Assembly (NCBI GenBank): GCA_964396375.1
Contig: CAYNEY010000026.1
Span: 19,249-83,248, forward strand
Source of the DNA: FEN-1139 sp964396375
GTDB lineage: Bacteria > Myxococcota_A > Polyangia > Polyangiales > Polyangiaceae
Direction: 5' to 3'
Length of the DNA stretch: 64,000 nt
Within the stretch, counting starts at the first letter, position 1, and each line of letters opens with the position of its first letter. Shown here piece by piece: positions 44,900 through 53,741 of this stretch. The notes under the pieces are model-generated. The model saw only the letters and a program-made list of their open reading frames with translations, was not told the DNA's origin and did no database searches. A program made the translations under genes and the position numbers.

Positions 44900-47101
44900 T
44901 CAGCGCTCCTTCTGTTGCACCGCCCAGAGGTGATAAAGAACCGGGCCGCCGTCAATAACCTCGATCCGAAGGCGCAAGTCGGCTTCGAGCAGGATGGGAG
45001 GCATGCCGAGACGAACCTCCTGCCACTGGTCGGAAGGCACGAGTTCAAACACCCCCACCTCGCCGCGGGGGACGGTAACGCGCAGACGAGCTGGCCCGGT
45101 CGGGGCGACGCGGAGAAGCAGCGAGGCCTCGCGCTTCACATCGAAACCGCGCAGCTCAAACGAGAATGCCACACTGGGAGCGCCAACCCGACCTGCGTCG
45201 AAGAGCTCGCGGGCGGGCTCGGCGGGGTGAGGCAACTTCTTCATGTCCACGAATCCAGAGGGACGCCGGTCGATCACGAAGTCATGGGAACGCTCGTCGA
45301 CCAGGTCCGCGAAATCCAGACTGTCGATGACACGCTCCGGTTCGCGAAGGGTCAAGGGGCGCTCAGCATCACGAAATGAGCTGAAGTCAGCGGCGTACAC
45401 CACCTTGGTGTGGCCACCACAGATCACGTTGCCACGCACCGGAAACTCCGCGATCACGTGGGAGGTGAACCACAGAGGCAGACGCTCCCACCAGCTGGGA
45501 TAGATCGCGAAGATATTGGGGCGGTGATGCTCAGGAAGCCGCTGGATGAGCTCGAGGGAGGCCGCGATTCCCCATTGGGAAGAACGGGCAAAGGGCAGCC
45601 CGAAGGTGCCACCGAGGCCGATCACGTCCAGGGCGGGCAGGTCGGAAAGGTAGGGGATGGCCCCAGCATCACCCACCAGAATCCGAGAACTCGCAGGTTT
45701 TTTTAGCTGACGCAGCATCTCCCCGACCTGAACGTGTTGTTCGAAGATGTTGCGGGAGGCGCGACCGAAGAACCAGCGCTGCTCGCGCAGACGAGGCCAA
45801 GCACCCCAGCTGAACGCCGCCGCACAGGTGATGGCAAGAGAGAGGTGGGCCAACGCCAAGAGCCGGCGGCGCGAGAACTCCTCTTGGGCGCGGTGGAGAA
45901 GCAAGCCCAGGCCGAGGGCGGCGGCCGCGAGCAGCCAGGCGACAGCCGGCATCGTGTACCGCTCGTTCTGCCAGCGCACCTGACCGTTCAGGGACACGGT
46001 GGCCAACCAGGCGCCGATCGAACAGAACAGAAGCAGCGCAGGTCGGCGCGTGCGCGGCGACAGAAGCGCGACAAGAGCCAGGAGCCACACGATCCACCCG
46101 GTGAAATGGTTGTCGGCGAAGTGATACTCGGTGACCCGCAGGATTTGGTACTTGAGGTGGGAGAAGTAGGCGTGCCAGACCTCGGCCCGGGTGAGGACCG
46201 GGCTGTTGATCTCTAGTTTGACGATCGCCCCGGCTGCCGAAAAATCCCCGGTGAGCCACCGGTTGACCAGGGATTGAACCATGACCACCATCCCGCCCGG
46301 TACGGTTCCAACCAGAAACGTCCAGAGGCCCGCCCGAAACGAGTGGCGACGGGTGGCGCGGATACCCACATCGAGCGCGAAGATCCCCATCGAGGGCAGC
46401 GCCTCGGGTCGGGTGAGTAGAAGCAGGACACCAGCCGCACCGAAAAGGGCAAGGTCTTTGATCTGTGGCCACGATCGTTGATCGAGTGCAAGAACCAGTC
46501 GGTCCCAAGCCACAAAGGCCACGGTCCAGTTGAAGAGAAAGAGCGCCCCCTCCATGCCACTGAACAAAGACCAATCCAGAGCTCCCACGGAAAGCAGGAC
46601 GATCGGGATCAAGTAGGAATAGATGGGCGGCAACCCGGCAGCCGCGCGTCGTAGCAGAAGAAGCATCCCGAAGGTCGAGAAGCAGGCCACCATGGCGGCA
46701 AAATGCATGAGATGGAGCCGGGTGAACCCGACCAGCATCCCAATCGCGAGGACGAACGGGTACAGGATACTGGTACCACCGCTGCTGTAGCCGTTGCCAT
46801 CGACCCACTCGAAAGGACGACCTCGGGCAGTGGAGCGGGCGAAGTCAAAGTGGATGAATACGTCATCGAGAGGTGCCGACCAGATCCCACGCGTATCCCT
46901 GGGATGAGCTGGATCGAAGCCGCTCGGGTCGAACCACGCCAGAGATTGGCGCAGCTGTGAGTGCATCGACCCATAGAACCAGGACGCCACCGCGAGCGTG
47001 GCAACCCCAGCCACCGCCGCGTAGATCCAAGGCTCGAAGCGACCCAACCGAGACCAACGGCCGGGCACCAACGGGGGGGGAGAGGGTCCTTCGATTCCCA
47101 A
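44900..47101 (-). CDS. GT-C-like polytopic membrane protein
   Basis: The 733-residue protein has about 10-11 membrane segments in residues 25-480 and a soluble C-terminal domain. The first large loop holds APLDDVFIHFDFARSTARGRPFEW, with the DD expected of GT-C enzymes. NERYTMPAVAWLL later is similar to bacterial arabinosyl/mannosyl-transferase-like families. The tail (residues 640-733) is beta-rich and may bind glycan. The following gene (42907-44865) has the same design, so the two may add successive sugars to one glycan or glycoprotein. The substrate is unknown. Confidence 0.7.
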   Translation of the reverse strand: MGIEGPSPPPLVPGRWSRLGRFEPWIYAAVAGVATLAVASWFYGSMHSQLRQSLAWFDPSGFDPAHPRDTRGIWSAPLDDVFIHFDFARSTARGRPFEWVDGNGYSSGGTSILYPFVLAIGMLVGFTRLHLMHFAAMVACFSTFGMLLLLRRAAAGLPPIYSYLIPIVLLSVGALDWSLFSGMEGALFLFNWTVAFVAWDRLVLALDQRSWPQIKDLALFGAAGVLLLLTRPEALPSMGIFALDVGIRATRRHSFRAGLWTFLVGTVPGGMVVMVQSLVNRWLTGDFSAAGAIVKLEINSPVLTRAEVWHAYFSHLKYQILRVTEYHFADNHFTGWIVWLLALVALLSPRTRRPALLLFCSIGAWLATVSLNGQVRWQNERYTMPAVAWLLAAAALGLGLLLHRAQEEFSRRRLLALAHLSLAITCAAAFSWGAWPRLREQRWFFGRASRNIFEQHVQVGEMLRQLKKPASSRILVGDAGAIPYLSDLPALDVIGLGGTFGLPFARSSQWGIAASLELIQRLPEHHRPNIFAIYPSWWERLPLWFTSHVIAEFPVRGNVICGGHTKVVYAADFSSFRDAERPLTLREPERVIDSLDFADLVDERSHDFVIDRRPSGFVDMKKLPHPAEPARELFDAGRVGAPSVAFSFELRGFDVKREASLLLRVAPTGPARLRVTVPRGEVGVFELVPSDQWQEVRLGMPPILLEADLRLRIEVIDGGPVLYHLWAVQQKER

Positions 47102-47250
47102 AGCCCCGCGGGTGTATCATGAGGCTCGAGTCCTGTCCCCCACCCCAAAATCCACCGAGAAATGCCCAGCTTGGGCGAGTCTCGGGACCAGATCTGGGGT
47201 TTGTGCCGCCGAGCATCCCGCAATTGACTAGACTCGTCGACGACGCGAAA

Positions 47251-48840
47251 ATGGCTGATCCCCGAGTCCAGCAGCGCCTGCTCACCTTCCTGCTTCTGCC
47301 CGCGATCGTGGTGGCCGTCTTGGTGCTGGATGGAGTAACGTTCCGCAACAGCTTTCAGCTCGAGAAGCTGCGAGAACAGTCGGTTCTCGAGGCGACCCTC
47401 CTGCTCGCCAACGAGAAGGCCGACCGCCTCGAGAAGCGCATCATCGACCAGGACAACCTGGTGGCATCCACGGTCGATGCCGACGAGCGGGCCAGCTTCG
47501 GCAATAACTGGCTGGCCATCGCGCGCTCCCAGACCCCCACCGTCCGGGCGGTCTTCCTGCTCGACAACACCTCCCCGGATCACGAGGTACTGGCCGTGGC
47601 CTCGCGCTTTCCGGGGTTGGAAGACGAACGATTCCGGAGGATCCTGCTCACCAGCCTCCTTCCGGAGATGAAACTCTCCGAACAGCCTCCCTCCGAACTC
47701 CGACATCTGCACCGCGGCATTGACACTCAATCCCACCTTCTCAGCTACTGGCAGCGGGAATCGCGGGGGCGTCGCTACCTTCTGGTGGCATGGCACGATG
47801 TCACCGCCATCGTGCGCCACGTCTTCTCTGAGCTGTACCCAGAGACCGATCAAGCAAGTCGAGTCAACGTGGTCGACTCAGAAAACAAGCTGGTGTACGG
47901 GCACCCAATCGGTCGTGAGAGCTTGGTGTTGGGACGTCAATTCGAGACCACCCTGTACAAGTGGCGGCTCAACGTCAGCATGACATCCGCCCAGGACCTG
48001 GCCCAGGCCGTCGCGCGCCGGCGGGTGCTGGAGATGGTGATGGTCGGCCTCTCGGGCTTGGTGGTGATCGGCGGCTCGGTGGTGATCCTGGTCGCTGCCG
48101 CCCGAGAACGCAAGCTATCCAACTTGAAGAGTGAGTTCGTAGCCAATGTCTCCCACGAGCTCCGTACGCCGCTCTCGCTGGTGCGGATGTTCGGCGAGCT
48201 ACTCCAGAGTGGGCGGGTCGAGAACGAGAGCAAGCGTCGCGAGTACCTGCAGATCATCGTCACCGAAACCGAGCGACTGGGCGCGCTGATCGAGAACGTG
48301 CTCGACTTCGCCAAGCTGGAGCGTGGAAAGGCCAATTATCGCTTCGTGGAGCGTGACCTTTCGGAGGTGATCCGACATGCGCTCGAGGCGTGTCGACCGC
48401 GTGCAGAACGCGACGGGGTAACCCTCGAACTCGATGTGAGGCGGGCTCCCTCCCCATTCCCCTTGGACGAGCACGCGGTGGAAATCGCCACCATCAACCT
48501 GTTGGACAACGCCCTCAAGTACGCCGAGGGCAGCAAGCATATCCGGGTGATAGTCGATGAATTGGAGAATCAGGCGACGGTCAGCGTAGAGGATCAGGGG
48601 CCAGGAATTTTCGATGACGAGACGCACCGGATCTTCGAGCGCTTCGTGCGCGGGCGGGCCACCCGCGAGAAGCGCGTCCGCGGGAGCGGGATCGGTCTGG
48701 CACTGGTCAAATACATCGCCGAGGCTCATCAGGGACGAGCCTGGGTCGAACGCGTCGAACCTCGCGGGGCGCGGTTCTGCTTCTCGCTCGGGTTGCGGCG
48801 CTCACGACTCGCCAGTGTCTCCGATCATGGGTTGACCTGA
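47251..48840 (+). CDS. Membrane sensor histidine kinase
   Basis: The 529-residue protein has a transmembrane helix near the start (LLTFLLLPAIVVAVLVLDGV) and another at about residues 265-287 (MVMVGLSGLVVIGGSVVILVAA). They enclose a periplasmic sensor of about 230 residues. There is no clear HAMP domain. The HisKA domain has SEFVANVSHELRTPLS with phospho-accepting His302. The ATPase domain has NLLDNALKYAEG, EDQGPGIFDD and RGSGIGLALVKYIAEAHQG. Start is ATG 47251; the frame extends upstream without membrane or sensor features. There is no cognate response regulator beside it, so it is an orphan kinase in this window. Confidence 0.88.
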   Translation: MADPRVQQRLLTFLLLPAIVVAVLVLDGVTFRNSFQLEKLREQSVLEATLLLANEKADRLEKRIIDQDNLVASTVDADERASFGNNWLAIARSQTPTVRAVFLLDNTSPDHEVLAVASRFPGLEDERFRRILLTSLLPEMKLSEQPPSELRHLHRGIDTQSHLLSYWQRESRGRRYLLVAWHDVTAIVRHVFSELYPETDQASRVNVVDSENKLVYGHPIGRESLVLGRQFETTLYKWRLNVSMTSAQDLAQAVARRRVLEMVMVGLSGLVVIGGSVVILVAAARERKLSNLKSEFVANVSHELRTPLSLVRMFGELLQSGRVENESKRREYLQIIVTETERLGALIENVLDFAKLERGKANYRFVERDLSEVIRHALEACRPRAERDGVTLELDVRRAPSPFPLDEHAVEIATINLLDNALKYAEGSKHIRVIVDELENQATVSVEDQGPGIFDDETHRIFERFVRGRATREKRVRGSGIGLALVKYIAEAHQGRAWVERVEPRGARFCFSLGLRRSRLASVSDHGLT

Positions 48841-49959
48841 CCAGGTGGCAAGCAACAGTTGATTGTCGAGCCCGAAGCCTGACATGGCGAATTTGCGCAC
48901 CTCGCCGAACCCAAGCCGCTCGAGTTCAGCGGCGAGCCCTTGCACGCTGCGAAATCCGGCGACCTTCCCCCGGTTCAACCCGACACCCACCCCCATCCGC
49001 TCACAGATCCTGGCCAACCTCCCCCTTCTGCCGCACGCACCATCCACATCGCGGATAACCAGCATGCCGGAAGGACGGAGGACACGCGCTACCTTCTCCA
49101 GAAGTTGGGTCTGCTCCGCGTGCGTAAGATAGTGAAGGACGTCGAGGAGCAAGACCTGATCGGTCGGTGAGAGCCGCGCACTTGCCAGATCAGCCACGGA
49201 AAATTCGGCCTGGTGCGCCGCAGCAGCCCTTTGTGCCGCCGCGATCTTGCCTGCGTCCCAATCGAGCCCGAGTACTCGCTCCGCAAGCCCGAGTTCGAGC
49301 AAGAGAAGTCCGGTCTGTCCGCGACCACAGCCAAGATCGGTCACATGGCTGCGAGGCCTACACACCCGGGGCAAGACCCGGTACATCGGGTCGGTCCAAA
49401 GCTTCAGCGCAACGTACCAAGCGTGGCTCCTCTCGGTGTGGGCGTAACGCTGACGGACCCGGGCCATGGCAGCACGAAGATTCGGTGGCAACCTGCGCCA
49501 AGTGCCCCATGCTTGGAAGAAGAGCACCATCCCACCGGTGAAGGTCGCGCCCACACTCGCCACCAGAAGACCAAGCGCGAGCGCCCCAAGCACCATCTCG
49601 GCAGGGTACCGCCCGAAACCATCCGGCAAGAACGGAACGGTCGGTAGCATCCAGGCGAAACGCTGAGCCAAGCTACGACCGGTCTCGATCTCGGCGGCCA
49701 CGATCAGCGGCGCGAGCAAGGGATTTGAGACGTTGGCAGCCGCATAGCAAACGATAGCGTCGAGTCGAAGGGCGAAGCTGAGCCCGAGGCAGATCGGCAG
49801 GTGCAACCCAAACCACGGTTGCATGCCGACGAATAGCCCCACGAACACGGAGCCCGTTGCACGCGCGGGACCGAGACTGCCGCCCCTCAGACGTCGATAG
49901 CCCTCAGCCAAGGCGTGCCTGAGGGGGGCCGGCCCCATCCTCAAGCGATTCGACCCCAT
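48802..49959 (-). CDS. DUF2062 membrane domain fused to a class I methyltransferase
   Basis: The 385-residue protein has two parts. Residues 10-165 are of DUF2062 type, with GSVFVGLFVGMQPWFGLHLPIC and YAAANVSNPLLAPLIVAAEIETG, and hold three or four membrane helices. Residues 190-385 are a SAM-dependent methyltransferase with motif I VTDLGCGRGQTGLLLLELG, motif II VLGLDWDAGKI and DQVLLLDVLHYL. DUF2062 proteins often lie near glycan or lipid genes, and the fusion tethers the methyltransferase to the membrane. A lipid or glycolipid substrate is an inference. The 3' end overlaps the histidine kinase gene by 39 bp. Confidence 0.82.
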   Translation of the reverse strand: MGSNRLRMGPAPLRHALAEGYRRLRGGSLGPARATGSVFVGLFVGMQPWFGLHLPICLGLSFALRLDAIVCYAAANVSNPLLAPLIVAAEIETGRSLAQRFAWMLPTVPFLPDGFGRYPAEMVLGALALGLLVASVGATFTGGMVLFFQAWGTWRRLPPNLRAAMARVRQRYAHTERSHAWYVALKLWTDPMYRVLPRVCRPRSHVTDLGCGRGQTGLLLLELGLAERVLGLDWDAGKIAAAQRAAAAHQAEFSVADLASARLSPTDQVLLLDVLHYLTHAEQTQLLEKVARVLRPSGMLVIRDVDGACGRRGRLARICERMGVGVGLNRGKVAGFRSVQGLAAELERLGFGEVRKFAMSGFGLDNQLLLATWSGQPMIGDTGES

Positions 49960-49968
49960 GAGCCCCAG

Positions 49969-50748
49969 TCAATTCCGATCGATCGAGGGATTCTCGGGCG
50001 ATCCGGCTGGGGTCGACGCGACCGCGCGCGCCTCGCTGAGTGAACCACCACGAAGCGCGTGCTCGACCAACCGCAGGTACATCTGCGCGCCCCGGTGCTC
50101 GGGTTCCAGGTCGAGCACTGCCTCAAACTCAGCGCGCGCACCCGCGTGATCCCCATGACCGAGCAGCAGAGTCCCGAGCGCGAGTCTGCCTTGCACGTAC
50201 TTCGGCTGTAGAGCACAGGCGTACTCTAGGTGACCTCGCGCTCGACCAAAGTCCCCCGCGTCTCGACACAGAAGGCCTAGGCGCACCTGGAGATCGACGA
50301 ACTCGGGACACAGAGCCACCGCTTTCTCCAGCTCCACGATCGCCGCTCCGATCAGCTTGGCATCCAAGTACGCCTGGCTCAAATCGGCGTGCATGTTCGC
50401 GATCTTCCCCTTGATGAACGGATCGATGGAACTCTCACGGGAGCGCTCCCTGACTCGCTGGTAGATGCGGCGCGCGGCATCATAGCGACCAAGCTCGTTG
50501 TAGGTGACCATCAGATTCAGCTGAGCCTCGGTGTAGTCTGGATTGATGGCCAGCGCGCGCTCGAAGTGACCCTCGGCCTGGGCGAACTGCCCGCGGTTGT
50601 GGGCGATCACCCCGAGCATGTGATGAACATCCGCGTAGCGGTCCGCGTGGACCAGCACCTCGCGCAGAAGGTATTCCGCCTTCTCGTAATCCCCTCGCTG
50701 GTAGTGCTCTCGGCCGAGCACCAGCAGCTGACGATCGTGGTCATCCAT
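49969..50748 (-). CDS. TPR-repeat protein
   Basis: The 259-residue protein is made of about six tetratricopeptide repeats. Examples are GDYEKAEYLLREVLVHADRY, GQFAQAEGHFERALAINPDY and GDHAGARAEFEAVLDLEPEH. TPRs form scaffolds for protein-protein contact. No signal peptide or membrane segment is seen, so it is probably cytoplasmic. It precedes the DUF2062-methyltransferase gene by 9 bp on the same strand and is likely cotranscribed with it. Confidence 0.88.
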   Translation of the reverse strand: MDDHDRQLLVLGREHYQRGDYEKAEYLLREVLVHADRYADVHHMLGVIAHNRGQFAQAEGHFERALAINPDYTEAQLNLMVTYNELGRYDAARRIYQRVRERSRESSIDPFIKGKIANMHADLSQAYLDAKLIGAAIVELEKAVALCPEFVDLQVRLGLLCRDAGDFGRARGHLEYACALQPKYVQGRLALGTLLLGHGDHAGARAEFEAVLDLEPEHRGAQMYLRLVEHALRGGSLSEARAVASTPAGSPENPSIDRN

Positions 50749-50879
50749 GGTCGGTGCGGCTCAGTCTGCTCGAAAAAACCCTCTGTGACTACAAGCCCGA
50801 TGCTGGTTTCTCTCCGTAGCCACTCCGCCGGGCCGGTGCGTTTCTTGCTCGGTCGCTCCCCGGCTGCTACCTCCAACCG

Positions 50880-52997
50880 GTGTCTTCCCGAGAGCCGGAG
50901 CAGTCAAGGCACGTCGGACGCGTCGTCGATCCGGCGCTGCTTGCCGACGGAGAGCTCGAGCCCCGATACGAGCCTCGGGCCACTCTCGACTCCTCCGAGC
51001 CAGCTCTGGAGCAGCCCTTCGCTGTGCACCGGCTGTCTTCTGACGCTGCCTCGGCCACAAACGAGGAGGGACGCACCCCATCACTTCCGGGCCTGTCACC
51101 GGCGCGCCAGGCGTCACCCGTCTCGCCGATTTCTCCGGTTCTTCGCGGGTGCGAAGAGCATCCCTCGCCTGCAGAGTCGCTGAAAGAACACGAAGCGTCG
51201 CCCATCGCTTCGTCCCCTCACTCGAGCGCACCTGAGCCTCGCTCTTGGGCCGAGGCCGAGCGCTCGCAGAGCAACCAGATCCCGTCGCTCCCCGATCCCT
51301 CCTCGTCGAGGCGCCTAGAACTCGAGCAGGTCGCCGGAGCGCCGCACTCGGCGGGTACGGGGACGTCACCTCGCGCAACAGCTCTTTCTCCAAACCTTAT
51401 TTCGGTGTTCGGTGCCCTGCTCGGCATCGCCACTGTAGCCGCCCTGATCGCGATCGCAATGCGACTCGATCAACGTGCTCCGTACCAGGTCTCGAGCGCG
51501 CAAGCACCTGCCTTTGCCACCCCGCCCGCTTCGGTGGCCAGCACGACACCAACACCGCCAGCTGCGCCAACCAAGCCACCGCGCACCAAGCTGCCGAGCC
51601 CCTACCGTGTGGCAAGTCAAAAGGGTGAACCCAACCTTCGGTGGGTGGAAGGCCGCGTGGGCTACGATCCGTTTCTGAAGGCGGTCGAGAAGGCCGGCGT
51701 CCCCATCAAGGAGGCCTATCGGATCCTGAAGGCCTTCGAGGGAGTGCATCCACTCACCAACTGCTCACGCCACGACACCTTTGTTGCCTTACTGGACAGA
51801 CAATCGCGCAGGCTGAAGGCGTTCGAGTACATAAAAAGCCCTGAAGAGGTGTTCCAGGCCCGTGAGGGGAGCGACGGGCTGCTCAAAGCCATGAAGCTCG
51901 ACTTAGTGGTGCGACACCAAAGGGTCAACGGCGCCTTCTTCGTTGGCCCGGACGGGCTGGTGAAATCGATCGAGGGCGCTGGCCTCGAGGCACCTCTCGC
52001 CAAGGCCCTGGCCAGTAGCCTCTCGGGACACCACTCGCTGGCCGAACTCGAGCCGGGCACCACGGTTCGCGTGCTGGCCGAGGAGGTCACCTCACTCGGC
52101 GAATTCGTGCGCTACTCAGGGCTCGAGGCCCTGGAGGTCAAGCTCCCGAAGACCGAAGCAGCGGAGCGCTTCTATTTCTTCAACCACCCGGAGTACCGGG
52201 GATTTTTCGACCAGAATGGTCGAGCTCCCTTCGAAGGCGGGTGGCGCCACCCGGTGCCTGGCGCTCCAGTCACCAGCAAGTTCAACATGCGGCGACTCCA
52301 CCCGGTCCTAAAGAAGATCATGCCGCACACGGGAGTGGATTTCGGTGCGGAGATGGGGACACCCGTTTATGCCTCATCCTTCGGAACCATCACCTACGTT
52401 GGGTTCCTCGGACCGAATGGCAACATGGTCAAGATCGCCCATCCGGACGAGATGGAGACCGGCTACAGCCATCTCTCGCGGTTCGCCGAGGGCCTTCGGG
52501 TCGGCGACAAGGTGAAACGCCTCCAGCTCGTCGGCTACATAGGCTCGACGGGACGCTCAACCGGACCACACCTTCACTTTTCCGCCAAGCGCAAGGGTAA
52601 ATTCATCGATCCCGAGAGCTTGAAGCTGGACGGGCTACGTGTCCTGCCTCCTTCCGCGCGCCCCGCCTTCGAGGCTGCTCGGACCAAGCTCGACGGCGAA
52701 CTCAATGCCATCCCGCTCCCGAGCGTTCCCGCTGATCTCATGAAGAACGCCCCCGTGGTGCCCCCTGTGGCTCCCGAAGGCGAGGAGATGATGATGGACG
52801 GCGAGGGTGAGGGCATGGGTGAGGCCGATCCTGCCGGTGCCGCTGCTGCTCCTTCTGCCGCTGCTCCTTCTGCCGCTGCTCCTTCTCTGCCACCGGCCGG
52901 TCCGACCTCAGGCACGAGCGGAGGCAATGCGCTTTACCTCACGGATGAGGAACTCCTGCGCATGCAAGGGCTACGCCACGACGGCGAAGTGGAGTAA
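50880..52997 (+). CDS. M23-family peptidase (peptidoglycan endopeptidase-like), membrane-anchored
   Basis: The 705-residue protein has a disordered Ser/Pro/Glu-rich cytoplasmic part (residues 1-178) and one membrane helix (LISVFGALLGIATVAALIAIAM). An OapA/LysM-like region (residues 245-425) follows, and then a LytM (M23) domain with HTGVDFGAEMGTPVYA, GYSHLSRF and GRSTGPHLHFSAK. These supply the zinc His/Asp ligands, so the enzyme should be active on peptidoglycan cross-bridges. A Glu/Met/Gly and Ala/Pro/Ser repeat tail (AAAPSAAAPSAAAPS) ends it. The long cytoplasmic part is unusual for this family. The start is a GTG at 50880 and could be later. Confidence 0.88.
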   Translation: MSSREPEQSRHVGRVVDPALLADGELEPRYEPRATLDSSEPALEQPFAVHRLSSDAASATNEEGRTPSLPGLSPARQASPVSPISPVLRGCEEHPSPAESLKEHEASPIASSPHSSAPEPRSWAEAERSQSNQIPSLPDPSSSRRLELEQVAGAPHSAGTGTSPRATALSPNLISVFGALLGIATVAALIAIAMRLDQRAPYQVSSAQAPAFATPPASVASTTPTPPAAPTKPPRTKLPSPYRVASQKGEPNLRWVEGRVGYDPFLKAVEKAGVPIKEAYRILKAFEGVHPLTNCSRHDTFVALLDRQSRRLKAFEYIKSPEEVFQAREGSDGLLKAMKLDLVVRHQRVNGAFFVGPDGLVKSIEGAGLEAPLAKALASSLSGHHSLAELEPGTTVRVLAEEVTSLGEFVRYSGLEALEVKLPKTEAAERFYFFNHPEYRGFFDQNGRAPFEGGWRHPVPGAPVTSKFNMRRLHPVLKKIMPHTGVDFGAEMGTPVYASSFGTITYVGFLGPNGNMVKIAHPDEMETGYSHLSRFAEGLRVGDKVKRLQLVGYIGSTGRSTGPHLHFSAKRKGKFIDPESLKLDGLRVLPPSARPAFEAARTKLDGELNAIPLPSVPADLMKNAPVVPPVAPEGEEMMMDGEGEGMGEADPAGAAAAPSAAAPSAAAPSLPPAGPTSGTSGGNALYLTDEELLRMQGLRHDGEVE

Positions 52998-53022
52998 ACG
53001 GACGGGTTCTATTCCCCCCCCG

Positions 53023-53736
53023 TCACAGGTCGCGCGTGAAACCTCGAGCTGCCACCTCGAACACCTGACACAGCTCGTCAAACGCGAACTCCACCAGTGC
53101 TTCGAGCTCCGGCTGTTCGCCTGTCAAGGCTTGAACCGAAGTGACGTCGTGGTCACGGATCCCGCAGGGCACGATCAACCGAAACCACTTGAGGTCGGTG
53201 GTAAGGTTGAGCGCATAACCATGCATCGTCACCCACCGCGAGAGCCTGACACCAATCGCTCCGACCTTGGCCAAACGACCTGATCGGTCCGAGGTGCTCC
53301 AATGGGCAGGAGAGCTTGGATCGATCCATAGCCCCACCAGACCGTCGACCAGCCCTGCCTCGAGGCCGAAGCGACCGATCACGCGGTTCATCGAGAGAGC
53401 CAAACGTTGCACGTAACGCCGCACGTCCCGTTGTCCCGGCGGCAGACTGATGATCGGATAGCAGACGAGCTGTCCTGGTGCGTGCAGGGTCACGTCCCCG
53501 CCGCGATTGACCTCAAAAACTTCGACACCGAGTCGAGCGAGTTCTCCGCGCGAGGAAAGCACATGCTCGGCCTTGGCTCCCCTCCCCAGCGTGATGGTGC
53601 ATGGGTGCTCCACGAACAGCACCGTATCCGGGATGGTGTCCGCCTGCCGCGCCTCAAACAGGCGCAGCTGCAGTTCGAAGACCTCGCCATACGCGCGACG
53701 CCCCAACCAGCGGCCCTCGAATCCAGATTCTTTCAT
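53023..53736 (-). CDS. lipB: Octanoyl-[acyl-carrier-protein] transferase LipB
   Basis: LipB moves octanoyl from ACP to the lipoyl domains of dehydrogenase E2 subunits. The 237-residue protein has the three family motifs: NRGGDVTLHAPGQLVCYPI, GAIGVRLSRWVTMHGYALNL (with Lys just before, KVGAIG) and the catalytic Cys in IVPCGIRDHDVTSV. The start is the ATG at 53736; the frame extends to 53775 inside the preceding gene. It lies 5 bp downstream of the HD-GYP gene. The partner lipA is not in the window. Confidence 0.96.
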   Translation of the reverse strand: MKESGFEGRWLGRRAYGEVFELQLRLFEARQADTIPDTVLFVEHPCTITLGRGAKAEHVLSSRGELARLGVEVFEVNRGGDVTLHAPGQLVCYPIISLPPGQRDVRRYVQRLALSMNRVIGRFGLEAGLVDGLVGLWIDPSSPAHWSTSDRSGRLAKVGAIGVRLSRWVTMHGYALNLTTDLKWFRLIVPCGIRDHDVTSVQALTGEQPELEALVEFAFDELCQVFEVAARGFTRDL

Positions 53737-53741
53737 CGCAT

